Below are positions 23,084 to 33,736 of a stretch of 64,000 nt of DNA, in pieces; position 1 is the first letter of the stretch, and the number at the start of each line of letters is the position of its first letter. This DNA comes from Pleurotus ostreatus/Saccharomyces cerevisiae fusant (taxonomy: Eukaryota; Opisthokonta). The notes beneath the pieces were generated by a model. The model saw nothing but the letters and a program-made list of their open reading frames with translations, searched no databases and had not been told where the DNA came from. The translations under genes were made by a program, and so were the position numbers. The DNA lies in the NCBI GenBank assembly GCA_024196135.1, contig JAMQCK010000033.1, positions 86,335 through 150,334 of the forward strand, written 5' to 3'.

Positions 23084-23180
23084 GTGGCTTCCTGGCGAGG
23101 CGCGGCTTCCTGGCGAGTCGTGATGGCTTCCTAGTGAGTCGCTTTGGCTCCCGGCTAAGGTGCGCAGGCTTCCTTCCGAG
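23084..23180. repeat. degenerate minisatellite of about 18 bp
   Basis: About five copies of GGCTTCCTGGCGAGTCGT-like sequence at 17-20 bp spacing, degrading to the right. It lies 170 bp beyond the first minisatellite and has a similar period but different sequence. Confidence 0.65.
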
Positions 23181-24273
23181 GTATGGTACCTGCCTTGCAA
23201 ACTTGAACGACGCCCGCGCCCCGCGCCGTGAGCTGCCAGCGTTGAATAGAGATCGGCCTGCCATTTAATGAGCACCGTGTCCTGACATCGATAGACACTG
23301 CGCCCGCACGTACCTGGAAATCATGCTTCCATCCTCCCGAGGCAACCGATAGATCGCCGACGGATACGGTGGCGCGTCGTGAAGGGGGCGGAGCCGATCT
23401 TTGACAGAGGTATAAGCGATGGCGGTAGAGTGGGCGGCTCGGAGGGGACACTCCCAGGAATCGACAAGGACTTTTTCGCCGACGCACGACGAGAGAAGGA
23501 AGTCCCTGCGTACTGGGACTGCGGGCAAGGACCTGCGGAGCGAAAGTAAGGCTGCTAGCGTCTAACGACCGCCCGATGGCCTGAAGCAATAGTTTGGACT
23601 CGAATCCAAAGCAAAGCCTTCGAAACAGTGTCAAGCGATAGAACATCGGGAAGGTTGGGAGGGGTCGCGCTACGGGCTTCGTGCCCGCCTTGGTCGGCTG
23701 TAGTAGCTCTTCAAATTCGTGCGACAATGCTTGCGAGGGTCTGATGACCCAACCGCTACTGTACAATCGCCATCCTATGGCTAGGTGTAAGAAGCGTGTG
23801 ATAGATCATCGAGGCGTCGAGGATCTAAGTAACTTGAAGTAGACGAACGCAAGACGAAGACGGGAATGCATGTTCGAGACGTGGCAGGCAATGACGCCAC
23901 ATAATTCTCGGCATGTTCCGCATGCACGTAGACCGCCCACGCACCAGACCAGGGATTCGATTTTCGCCGGCGCTTACTGCAGGATGATGGTGAGCATATT
24001 CTGAATCAGCTATCAATAAACGCCGAGGGTCCATCCAAAGAGCAAATCAAGGCCCAGCCAATCGGAGGCCGTACCGATCAATGTGCCACCCAAAAGCGCT
24101 CAATAATCTCATCGAATTTATTGATCCCTTTGTTCAGAATATACTCACAGTAATCGTGCAGTATTCGCCGGGGAATACTGAAACCCAGTTGTGGTGACGC
24201 GCCGTCGACCTGGTTCAGCTCCGACCGCCATCTCGCTGCTTGGATCTCCATCTTGCACTCACAATATTCTGCT

Positions 24274-25332
24274 ATGGACTCAGGAAAGTCAACCCCCTAC
24301 CGCGATCTCTGGTTTGACGACGGGAATCTCGTTATCCAGACTGGTCCGGCGCTCTTCCGCGTGCACAAAAGCCTGCTCTCTCTGCATGCGAGTGTCTTCC
24401 GGGACATGGCCTCGTTACCCGTACCGGAATCGCTTGAAAGGTATGAAGGCGTGCAACTTGTCACTCTCCTAGACGACACGCAAGATATGCATCATTTCCT
24501 ACGAGCGTTATATCATCCTGAGTACGTCGAGTCATTAGCTTCCCCGTTTTCTAATGCCATACTCACAAGTCAATCTCAGCTATTTTCTCCCTCCTCCCGA
24601 GAGAACTACTTTCGCCGTACTGGAAGGTGTGCTGCGCCTGGCTCATAAATACGATGCACCCGCCTTTCGTCGGCGCGCTCTCAGGCATATCGCTCGCGCG
24701 TGTGTCACCGATGTTATGGAGTTGAAGGATGAGACCGATCTGGATCGCTCCTACCCTATGCCACCGGGAGATCGTGTCGCTATGATCATGGCAGAGATAG
24801 CACTCGCTCGCGAGGTGCAGGCTCTCTGGGCACTACCGACTCTTTTCCTTAGCGCTGGTCTTCTTGATCGACACGACTTAACCAGCTCGCCGTTCTGGAG
24901 AGGCAAGCAGCGAAGCTTGGCACTAGAAGATGCTGTCGCGTCCCTATCCGTTCACAAAGTTGTCATGCAATCGGACATTCTTTGCCTGTTTCTCGCCCAC
25001 TGTGACTCGGGTGTGAAGTCATGCAGGAAGCGCGCAACCCTCCTCGCTCCTAATGACTTCAAAGACATACGCCTTTCTCCTTTGACTGCATTTGACGACT
25101 GGATTCGGACTACGAACGAACTATGTGACGCATGCCATGCAGCGCTGCGCAGAAGTTATAGCCAGGAGAAGGAGCGTATCTGGGCTCTGATACCCGACGC
25201 GGCTGGGCTACCGCCATGGGATGAATCGCTCAAATTGAAGGACTGCGACATCTCGGTACGTCTTCTGCCTCTGATCCCCTTCACCTTCTTTATTGAAATG
25301 TCGAGCAGAACAGCAGTGATACTGCACCGTGA
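24274..25332 (+). CDS. BTB/POZ domain protein 1
   Basis: Exons are 24274-24521, 24580-25255 and probably 25309-25332, giving 315 residues. The start region MDSGKSTPYRDLWFDDGN leads into a BTB fold (about residues 8-105): NLVIQTGPALFRVHKSLLSL, SVFRDMASLP, then the phase-2 join DYFLPPPERT and VLEGVLRLAHKYDAPAFRRR. The rest is the helical, Cys-containing C-terminal region common in agaricomycete BTB proteins (AREVQALWALP, ELCDACHAALRRSY, LPPWDESLKLKD). BTB proteins of this kind may act as CUL3-type ubiquitin-ligase adaptors or transcription cofactors; no zinc finger or other effector domain is present here. The last intron is optional: without it the frame ends at 25405. It is a paralog of the gene at 26344 and shares its intron 1 position and phase. 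Confidence 0.85.
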
Positions 25333-25728
25333 GATCGACATCATGGATTCTCCATGCCCGCGATTGCGACGAAGCGTCGTGTCAAAGTATGTAATTGATA
25401 AATGATGCGCATATTTTGGAGGGTCTGCCGCCCCCGGGACAATCTTAGCGTCAAGCCGTGCGGCTCAATGCCCGTCGCTCTTTCGGGCTATGAAGCAAGG
25501 AGACCTCGAGGTACGCTGCTCTGGCAATTTTTACCGAGCTGGCGCTCGATTGGGCCAGGATACCAATACTCCAGTCTCCCGAGCCAGTCCATCATTTGAG
25601 TCTTATCCGCCTTGAACGCTGCCGATGTCGAACCTTGGCCAATGTCCGAAGCCACGTGAAAGCCACGCCATTTTCGTTTGCCTCGGTTTGATCCCAACCA
25701 TCATTCTCTATCCAACCTCCAGCTTCCT
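25333..25728. other. intergenic with BTB-tail relic
   Basis: Near 25470-25513 a stretch reads MKQGDLE followed by a GTACGC donor, like the end of exon 2 of the BTB gene at 26344. It is out of context with the preceding gene, so it looks like another copy of a BTB 3' end. Positions 25640-25728 resemble the 5' flank of the F-box gene (27515-27594). Confidence 0.4.
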
Positions 25729-25970
25729 ATGCTCAGCCCTCTCGATATATCTGACCTCAGGTTCCTGATCTACCATAACGACATCGCGCTAGTGCGGCGG
25801 ATGCTCATAACGGCGTTTGATAAATATGTGGAGTGAACTAGCGACCTGCTCAGTGTAAGAGCGGGGAATATCGCCAGGAGAAAGAGCGCATTTGGGGGCT
25901 GCTGCCGGCGGCCGTTGGCCTCCCGCCGTGGAATGGAATCTTGGAGATGAAGGAGCTGGATATACGATAG
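25729..25970 (+). pseudogene. chimeric relic: F-box gene 5' end fused to BTB gene 3' end
   Basis: From 25729 the frame reads MLSPLDISDLRFLIYHN, nearly the same as the start of the F-box gene at 27595 (MLNPLDISDLRLLIFQQ). The similarity stops near 25785. From about 25804 the sequence becomes BTB C-terminal (ITAFDKYVE, then after a shift EYRQEKERIWGLLPAAVGLPPW at 25866 onward), ending in a stop at 25968-25970. The gene body between the two ends is missing. This fits a deletion between two tandem BTB/F-box units. It cannot encode either protein. Confidence 0.75.
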
Positions 25971-26343
25971 AGGTGAGCACGCTTTTACGCCGCTTGACAC
26001 GACGTGAACTTGAGATAATGATTAGGGACGCGTGTACGCTGTAGCCTGAATGTATCATGCGTTCGCGGCTGGAGTCAGTCGAAAGTCGCCCTTCGAAGAG
26101 GTGGCGTGAATTGACTCTTTCGCGATGAACTGTACTTGGAAGCCGCCTTGGACGCGCTGTCGGAACATGCCGAAAATCAACTTGTGAGCACGTGCATCTG
26201 TGTCATGTCTGCCGGCCCGGCATCGGCTATTGCGCCTTTACTCCCGCAACCATCCAGGTCGAACCGTCTCTGCCACCCTAAGTCGTCGCCGCCAACGAGG
26301 TCGGAGCCTGCGTGGATTTCGAGAACTCGCCGACGCTGTGAGC
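25971..26343. other. promoter region of BTB gene 2
   Basis: The plus-strand frame upstream of 26344 is open but has no ATG that extends the BTB protein. Nothing else is recognised. Confidence 0.4.
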
Positions 26344-27400
26344 ATGGAATCGGCCTACCGTGACCTCTGGTTCGACGACGGCAACCTCGTCATTCAGACC
26401 GGCCTCGCGCTGTTTCGCGTGCACAAAAGCGTGCTGGCCATCCATGCGACTGTCTTCCGGGACATGGTGTCTTTCCCTACGCCTGCCTCGCAGGAAACCT
26501 ACGAAGGTGTTCAGCTAGCGGTCTTTCAAGACGACGCCCAGGACATGCGACATTTTCTGCGTGCTTTGTACTTCCCGGAGTATGTCGTTTTCATCCCGTC
26601 AGCCCCAATTTCCCTGATTCGTTTCAATCAGTTACTTCCTCCCACCCCCCGCTAGAACGTCTTTCGATGTCCTCGAGGGTGTCCTTCGACTCTCGCACAA
26701 ATACGACGTTGGCCCGCTTCGTCGGCGCGCCTTGCAGCATCTGGCCATCACATGCCCCACGGAACTGGCGGAATTGAAGAACGAACTCAGCCTAGAGCGC
26801 AGTTACGACATTGAAGATGTTGCGTGCACTCTCAAAGCGGAACTAGCCCTCGCGCGCGAAGTTCAGGCCTTATGGCTCCTTCCCGTACTCTGCCTGTGCT
26901 TGGGGTTCGAGGAAAGGGAGGATTACATCTCGGCACCCCTATGGATGGGAAAGGAGCGCGGAATTGCCCCTGACGACATCCTTCTGTGCTTCTTCGCATT
27001 CAGAGCAGTATCGGGCGCGCAAATAATCCACTTGTTCCTGGATTCGTCTGCAGGATGCGGCAGAGTGGCGTGCGATCGCATACGCCGCGATTGGATCGAT
27101 GATGAAGACCTCGAGGGGCTTTTCACTTGTCGGCCTCTCACGTATCTCCGGAATTGGATCGACGAGAACGATGGGGACATCTCAGAGCTCTGCGACGTCT
27201 GCCTGCCGGAACTACGCAAGAAATACAAAGATGAATTAGAACGAGTTTGGAACGACATCCCCCTCGCTATCGGGCTTCAACCCTGGGAAAAATTGCGGGA
27301 GATGAAGCGAGAGGATCTCGAGGTACGCCACTCTGAAACTTTCGACCGCATCGAGGACGTTGACCCTTCGTAGGGAATGGTTGCTATGTCAAGTCCGTAG
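26344..27400 (+). CDS. BTB/POZ domain protein 2
   Basis: Exons are 26344-26579, 26632-27322 and probably 27374-27400, giving 317 residues; without the last splice the frame ends at 27373. The start MESAYRDLWFDDGNLVIQTG leads a BTB fold: LALFRVHKSVLAIHATVFRD, then across the phase-2 intron DYFLPPPARTSFDVLEGVLR and HKYDVGPLRRRALQHL. The C-terminal part has AREVQALWLLPVLCL, a short Cys-rich stretch ELCDVCLPELRKKY and LQPWEKLREMKREDLE. It is clearly homologous along its whole length to the protein at 24274 with the same intron 1. It sits 195 bp upstream of an F-box/LRR-like gene on the same strand, repeating the BTB then F-box order preserved in the relic upstream. Substrates and partners are unknown. 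Confidence 0.85.
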
Positions 27401-27594
27401 TCTACATGGCCGGGCGCACGTCCATCTTGAACCTTCTTCTGCTTGATGCTTATACCATGCAATACTTCGTCAAGGTGACTTTTCTTGTCAGTAAATCGAA
27501 CTTCGGCGAATGCCCGAAGCCACGTGAAGATCACTCGATCTTCGTTTCCCTTCTGATCCCTGCCGTCATCTTCTCTTCGGCCATCCAGCTCTCC

Positions 27595-29321
27595 ATGCTC
27601 AACCCGCTCGATATATCTGACCTCAGGCTTCTGATCTTCCAACAACTTTGGCCCCGGGACCTTGGCGCGCTGCGACTGGTTTGCAAGGGATGGTACCCTG
27701 ATGCAGATCAAGAGTTTTGGTCGCACATCGCCCACATCGTCCCTTTGTTGCGACTGCTGCCTGAGGATGCGTGGGCGGAAGACACAATTGTATGACTTGC
27801 ACATACACGTGAAGCGCACTACTGATACTACCTTCAAGGAACTACCGCCGGGCGCGTATGGTCGGCAGCGTAGAAATCTCGTACGTTTAACTTGCGTGCC
27901 TTCCCTCTAACACGCTCATTCGTACGATCCCCCAGCGGATTACGCGGCCTTTGGAACCCCAGGACTGGGAATCCGTCTCCATGCGCGCACGCTTCGTGAG
28001 GGCCCAGTGTTTTGTGGACTTGACGTTCATATTGTGCTCGCCCTCCTTGGTCGACGCCATCGTCGCCTATCCTCCCGCCTCCGTTCCACTGTTTCCCAAC
28101 CTGATGTCTCTAACAGTGCAACCTATCATCTGCCAGATACCGGCCCACAAGCGCCTCTCCGATATCCTATATCCTTACGGCACGATCACCTGGATCAACA
28201 GCCCTTCAAGCGATGCGAACTTCTTCAACCCCGGCCAGTTAGCGGACAAATACCGCAATCTCAGGATGATCCATCTGGGCGTGGGCGACGAGCGGCACCC
28301 GCTGAAGAAACATGTAGTCTTGTTGGATGCCGAGATCGCCCAGCGTTATGAGGTGCGGCTGGTCCGCGCGCTGGCTGTTTGCAGACGTCTACGCGAGGTG
28401 ACGCTCTACCTGGGCGGCGCAGGTCAGATTGCGCCAGACATCATCTTTGCGCTGTCGAAGAGCACGACCATCTGCGACCTTCGGCTCGACTTCCAGAATC
28501 TCGCAGCGGACGATGTTCGCATACCGGAGTCCTGGTCCTTCCCGAGCTTCCCTGCCCTGCGCAGTATTGCGATATCTGGGCTACCACTTCAGCGCGCATG
28601 GAGGCTGCTGGACAGCGCCGGGCGCGACTTGGTTGGCGATATATCCATCGACCAAGATCCTGATTGCAGCAATCAACCACCTTTTTCCGTCGAGTCCAGA
28701 GACAAGCTCCTCTCGGTCCTTCGCTCTATACACGATCAATACGCGCCTTACCGGTCCTTACGCGCCCTGTCTCTCGAGGGCACGCATCCGCCCAGCTTGG
28801 CTTTCGACTTCAGCGACATCGAGATGTTTGCCGTCTTCCCGCACATGACGGACTTTGCGCTCAACTTCGAGTACGCGCAGGTAGCAATTACGGATCGCGA
28901 CTGCGAGACGATTGCGAGCCGGTGGCACTGTCTGCGCAGCTTCCACATCGGAGGATCTGCGAGCCCCACTGTGCGTGGAGCATGCCCGACGCTCACGCTT
29001 CGCGCTCTGCTCGCGTTCGCCGAACGGTGTCCGCAGTTCGCGTATCTGACGCTGCCGATGGACGCCACAATGGTGCCTACGCTGCAGCCGGATGCCGACG
29101 GGCGAGCACCGCGATATTGGGCGCTCCAAGAGCTCGCCGTGCAGGACTCGCCCATCGTGAGCGGGGAGGAGCTAGGAGGTTGGATGGCCGCGACCTTCCC
29201 GGGCTTGCGCCGAATTCTCTTTCGATCTCCCGAGGAGGACCATGACGATGTGTATAGAAGGAGAGACGAGTGGGATCGCGTCAAGAAGCTGACGACGGGG
29301 AAGTCTGCGCTTGATTGGTGA
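27595..29321 (+). CDS. F-box-like/leucine-rich repeat-like protein 1
   Basis: Exons are 27595-27789, 27839-27880 and 27936-29321, giving 540 residues. Exon 1 (65 codons) carries an F-box-like motif: NPLDISDLRLLIFQQL, RDLGALRLVCKGWYPDADQ, and LLRLLPEDAWAED. A 14-codon exon follows, then a long exon (RITRPLEPQDWESVSMRAR onward) with irregular leucine-rich repeats at about 25-30 residue spacing (LREVTLYLGGAG, ICDLRLDFQNLA, LRSIAISGLPL, LRALSLEGTHP, FAYLTLPMD). F-box proteins usually bind SKP1 and select targets for CUL1 ubiquitin ligases; this is inferred only. Paralogs at 38701 and 40897 share the exon layout and the RxxRFxRxQ stretch after exon 3 starts. The donor of exon 1 (GTATGA) is weak. 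Confidence 0.82.
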
Positions 29322-30045
29322 GAGGTCAGCCGTATTTTTCTATCCGAATGATCAGGGTCTGACCGATGATGCAGCGTTAGCAGTGATGCAGTTATTGGCG
29401 GTGGTTCGCGCTCTGGGCGAAGAACGTCAGCGCGCATGTGGAGTGCCCTGCGCGAGAGGGACCCGGTCCTATTTTGCTCACCGCCATAGACATCATTTAC
29501 ACCAGCACGGCCTGCTTCCTCGCCATCATCAACTACATTTGGGCGCTTACTATCCCGCATTCACTTGCAATCGTGTGATCGACACGTGCGATTAGCAAGG
29601 GGATCATTATTGAGTGTCTCTATTTGAGGAAGGTCATGTACTTAGGTATTGTAGCCCGTGAGGCTGAATTGTTCCTCGGCGCACGCATGGGCGATCTTGA
29701 CGAGCGAGAACTCGGCGGGCAGTCGAGGTCAAGGCCAGACTCTCACGCCACAATCACAGAGCCCGAAGATTGTGCGATATCGTCGCTCTGCAGCCACATC
29801 GATGAATGACCTGCCCCAAAGACTTGAGCGTCGAAGCAGGTGATTCTGCAGGACCTTCGACTCCCAAGGTAAGCACGCAGAGGATGAGCGATATACAAGC
29901 TTCTCGAGGGCTAGAAAGACCAGACAGAGCCCAAGAGCCCACGCGAAGTGCATCGGGCGCCGACGCCAGGGCCGTCAGCGCTGAAAGCAAGCCATATGGC
30001 GATCAGTGTCATTATCAACCGTGGGAATGTTGGGCGGAAGCGCCA
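29322..30045. other. intergenic, nothing recognised
   Basis: Only short overlapping frames on both strands are present, without domains. Confidence 0.5.
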
Positions 30046-30090
30046 CACGTGATTTGACGACATGTCCTTTCGCAGAACAAAAGACATGTG
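30046..30090. promoter_or_regulatory. CACGTG and CATGTGA elements upstream of OPI1
   Basis: CACGTG at 30046-30051 and CATGTGATTA starting at 30085 lie 52-96 nt upstream of the OPI1 start at 30142. In yeast, E-box elements with core CATGTG (UAS-INO) bind Ino2/Ino4 and respond to Opi1, so autoregulation is conceivable. The match is short and could be chance. Confidence 0.3.
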
Positions 30091-30141
30091 ATTACACTGT
30101 TTTCCTCCTTCCCCCTGCTCACCGTCCACAACGACGCCGAG

Positions 30142-33100
30142 ATGGACTTTGGCGACCGCCCGGAGGATGTGCAGATAGCAGCGCGCGTGCTGGGCTCCAT
30201 GAGGGAGGGTGGGGCAGCGCCTGATAGCGGTGCGTGGACTCAGTTGTGCATGATAGCTGGACAACTGAACTGTGGCGCCCACCAGATACGGCCTCGACGA
30301 GCACGACGGCGATGACATCGGACAGGGAGGAGGGGCTGTCTGCGCTATCCTCGCAGACCTCCCTCCCACCGCAAGACGATCCATCAATGACTGCGGGCCC
30401 CAGCTCGTCGGAGTTCCTTCCCCGCCTGCAGAATGCGCATCCCCTGTTCGACAGCGCGCTGCGCGCGTACAGCAGCACGAAGGCGTCCTCGCGCGTCGTC
30501 AAGTTTGGCGCGGAGATGATGGAGAACACGATCATGCGCGTCGGGGAGCGGCTCGTTGGTGAGGGGATCGACGAGTTCGCGGTGCGGCAGCTGGATAGGG
30601 TGCGTCTACCCGTTCGCATTGCCTGGATCCCATTCTTACCCTTATCTACAGCTGGATAGATACAGACGACCGTCACAGTCGTCGAGCACGGAGACGGCGC
30701 CTATGCGGAGGAAGAAGACGCTCGACGGCACGGGCAGCGAGGTGGACTCACCCACCGGAGAAGCGGACTGGCGATCGGCGAACATGGACGTCGACGAGCG
30801 CGTCGGCGGGTGGCTCGAATCGAGCAGCGCATCGCACTCGCCTTCCTACCCCTCCTCATCGCAGCACCGCTCCCCACGACCCGCATCACCGCCATCTTCT
30901 GCTCCCTCCCGTCCGCGGAGTCGTTCTCGGAGTCGCTCACGGAGTCGCACGCCGACAAGCCATCAACCGGAAACGCCACAGCCTTCTCAAGAACTCCTCC
31001 CCACACCGAACTCCCGGTGGCAGTCGCTCATCATGGCTACGCCTGGGGTCGCTACGGCGGTGCGCATCAGCGACGATAGTCGGAGGCGGCTAAGATTTGT
31101 GCTAGGGTGGTTGGGGGTGAGTGGTGCCTGCTGATTTGTGTCGTTCTTCCTAAGGGATACACTCCTTGCGCCCCACTCATCGTGCGGTCTTGTCCACCCG
31201 TCCTGTAGTCTTGTCCACCCGTCCTGTAGTCTTGTCTACCCGTCCTGTAGTCTTGTCTACCCGTCCTGTAGTTTTGTCCACCCGTCCTGTAGTCTTATTC
31301 ATCCATCCTGCCTACCCAGCACACCCCATCTCTCCCGTACTTCCACTTATACCACCCCATTCATACCATCACTCGTACTAACGCCTGCCCTCAGTACGCC
31401 ACCCAGCACATCGACGGCCAGATCTTGATCTTGCGCGACCTGATCGCGAGCCTGCAGCCGCTGACGCCGCATGACGCGGGGCCGGAGGAGGAGGGGGAAG
31501 GGGACTCTGGTGCGTCATTACTCTTAAGCTTCAATATTCATCTACTCCTTTGATATTCTGTTGCGCTCACGCATCGTCTTCACCTCTGTAGCCTCCGCGT
31601 CAGGGTCGTCCTCGAGGGCTTCGGGCTCGGGCGCGTCGTCATCGCGAGCTTCGGGTGCGTTATCACCACCTTCTTGTATTGCATGAGCTTACCGGCCAAC
31701 GCCAGCCTCTACCTCACGCGCCTCCTCCGCGCAAGCGCACCAAGCCTCGCAGACGGTGAACAGCATCAAGAAGGACCTGGTGACGACGGTGCGGCAGGTG
31801 GTGGGCGTGGTTAGTCAGTATGGGGGGAAGGTGAGTGATTGTCTACTTGGGTGGGAGGGTGAGAGGGGTGGGAAGTGTTTTTGGTGCTTCGCCAAGCGAT
31901 TGGCGGTTTACTTCGATAAGAGCATTAACGAGAAAGAGCTTGCGCGCGCTGTTCCGGTGACCTCCGTCGTCTGAGTACTGACCCTTCGCCCTCAGGGCGT
32001 CCTCCAACCCGACGCGCGCAACCGGGTGCGCGGCTTCATTCTTGGGCTTCCGTCGAGGTGGCGGATGACGGCGCCGGCGGTGCAGACGCCGGGCGCGGCG
32101 GGGGCGGGGGCGGATGGTGAGTGATCTCTCATCTGGATGTGGAGGGAGTTCTTGTGAAGTGATGCGCGACTGCTTGTCGAATATTCCCCGACTACCTGTT
32201 TGTATCGACCTCGATTACTAACCAACCCCTCACAACCTCGAAACGTATCCCATACACAGTCACTCACCCCCACCCAGGCTACTTCCCCGGCCCCACCTCC
32301 GGCTCGCGCAAGGCGAAAGCGAAGGCCGGGCACGAAGTGTCCGGCAGCGCGAACACGAGCGCGACGTCCAGCCCGCGCGTGCGGCCGTATGAGCTCCCCG
32401 CCCATGGACCGGCGCACCCGCATTCGCATGCGCGGCATCCTTCCGGAGGTGCGTTCGCTCATTTCCAAGGCCCATTTTATATAGGCTTATGCTTAAAAGG
32501 CTCGGAGTCCCATTCTCGTCACACATCTGTTGGCGCAGACCCCCACACCCACGCCCACGCCGACGCGAACGCGACCGTGCTCGCCGCGCAGCGCATCCTC
32601 GTGCTTGCGACGGAGAGCCTGGACATGATGCGCGGGGTGACGAGCGTGGTGAAGGATAGCTTGGACCGGGCGGATGCGTGGGTGGGGCGGTTGGGGATTC
32701 CGAGTAGTCAGGGTGGGCATGACGGATTCCCGAGCCACCAGGACGGATTCCAGAGCCCCCGGGACGGATTCCCGAGCCACCGGGACGGAATGCGGATGCC
32801 TGTCGACGGTCAACAGATGGATAGGGAGCGGGAGAGCTTTCTGAGGGGAAGGGAGAGCGCGGTGCGGGAGACGGGGGAGGGTGAGTTTGACATATCTGGG
32901 GCGGTGTGTGGGGATGGTATGCTGACATTGCACGCAGATCGGGCGAGTGGTTTGGGCCTGTCGCGCTCGTCGTCGACGTCGTCGCTGCGCGGGTTGTTGG
33001 ACTCGACGTTTCCAAAGGGGCTTGAGGGGCGTACGAACGGGCACACAAATGGCCACACCCGCCACGGTAGCGGGAGCAGGCTGCCGGACCTCAAGCTTGG

Positions 33101-33305
33101 GATCCCCGAGCATCGAATGAACGGTACCGTCGAGCATAGGATGGAGGATGGTACCCCGTCGGCGTTCGCGCAGGGGTTGCCTCCGCTGGGTAGCCCTTCG
33201 ACGGCTGGAAGTCCATCGCTGGCGCCCAGGGTAGGCAACCTTAGCCTGCGGGACGAGGAGATGAATGGGAATAGGCCGGGTAGTGCTATGGATCTCGACT
33301 CGTAG
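30142..33305 (+). CDS. OPI1: OPI1-type transcriptional regulator of phospholipid synthesis
   Basis: Homolog of yeast Opi1, which senses phosphatidic acid at the ER and represses inositol/phospholipid genes. Ten exons: 30142-30229, 30286-30599, 30652-31116, 31395-31509, 31592-31654, 31706-31830, 31996-32116, 32278-32448, 32539-32880 and 32938-33305, giving 723 residues. The start MDFGDRPEDVQIAARVLG is the usual opening. The family core has ALRAYSSTKASSRVVKFGAE, then DEFAVRQLDRLDRYRRPS built across intron 2. A Ser/Arg-rich linker follows, then RRRLRFVLGWLG, YATQHIDGQILILRDLIASL, NSIKKDLVTTVRQVVGVVSQ and NRVRGFILGLPSRW. The C-terminal half is low-complexity with His-rich and 21-bp-repeat-coded stretches. 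I saw no leucine zipper or FFAT motif with certainty. Intron 9 is in frame, so unspliced RNA would also be open there. Confidence 0.9.
31187..31310. repeat. 21-bp minisatellite in OPI1 intron 3
   Basis: Five full copies of GTCTTGTCCACCCGTCCTGT plus A, with C/T changes, then one degenerate partial copy. It lies wholly inside the 278-nt intron 31117-31394, which is about five times longer than typical introns here. Confidence 0.9.
32721..32789 (+). repeat. coding 21-bp repeat in OPI1 exon 9
   Basis: Three and a partial copies of a GACGGATTCCCGAGCCACCG-like unit encode repeats of DGFPSHR type (DGFPSHQ, DGFQSPR, DGFPSHR, DGM). The period is a multiple of three, so length changes keep frame. Confidence 0.85.
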
Positions 33306-33736
33306 CGGGCGCCAATGGGGGAGTGGGTGGTGTGTGGATGGAGAAGGTTGCGGCGACGGTCCAGAATGGCCAAAGATCTCAACTGCACGCTCTTTGCTAT
33401 AACTTATTCTGTGTGTTTTCCCCCCTCTATCTATACATGCATGTCTCTTGTATCTCTATCTCTCTGGACCTGCTTCGCGTTATACAAAGGTGCTCTCACT
33501 CATGATGAAGCCTGCCTCCGAGGGAAGTTTGACTTTACACGTGCGCCATAAATCATTGATGACACCACCACTTGGATCAAGCCGCCATGATGGACGGCGG
33601 CCACAGCGGACTCATGGCGCGCTTCGACAGCCGGCGGGCGACAATATTCTTCCCTCTGCACCGACGGGCCTCCCTGACAGTGAGAGCAGCCCGGCCCCGC
33701 TGAGGCTCGAGCTCTCCCCCTTCTCCCGACTCCAAG
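33306..33736. other. intergenic, OPI1 3' end and SGNH promoter
   Basis: AT-richer stretch near 33400-33460 probably belongs to the OPI1 3'UTR. A CT-rich tract at 33690-33730 precedes the next start. No gene is seen. Confidence 0.5.

Larger units (their letters stand above)
22749..24273. other. intergenic with two minisatellites, no supported gene
   Basis: Open frames here (for example minus 22736-23275 and 23155-23766) run through simple tandem repeats and lack domains, so I do not call them. The repeats are listed separately. Confidence 0.5.

Noticed and set aside
22736..23275. 179-codon minus frame
   Set aside because: It is largely translated minisatellite (repeating AR-G-P/F-D-AR words) and overlaps the first exon of the membrane-protein gene in another frame.
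31187..31310. Short regular repeats that could suggest a CRISPR array
   Set aside because: The 21-bp units are directly adjacent with no spacers, lie in an intron, and the genome is eukaryotic.
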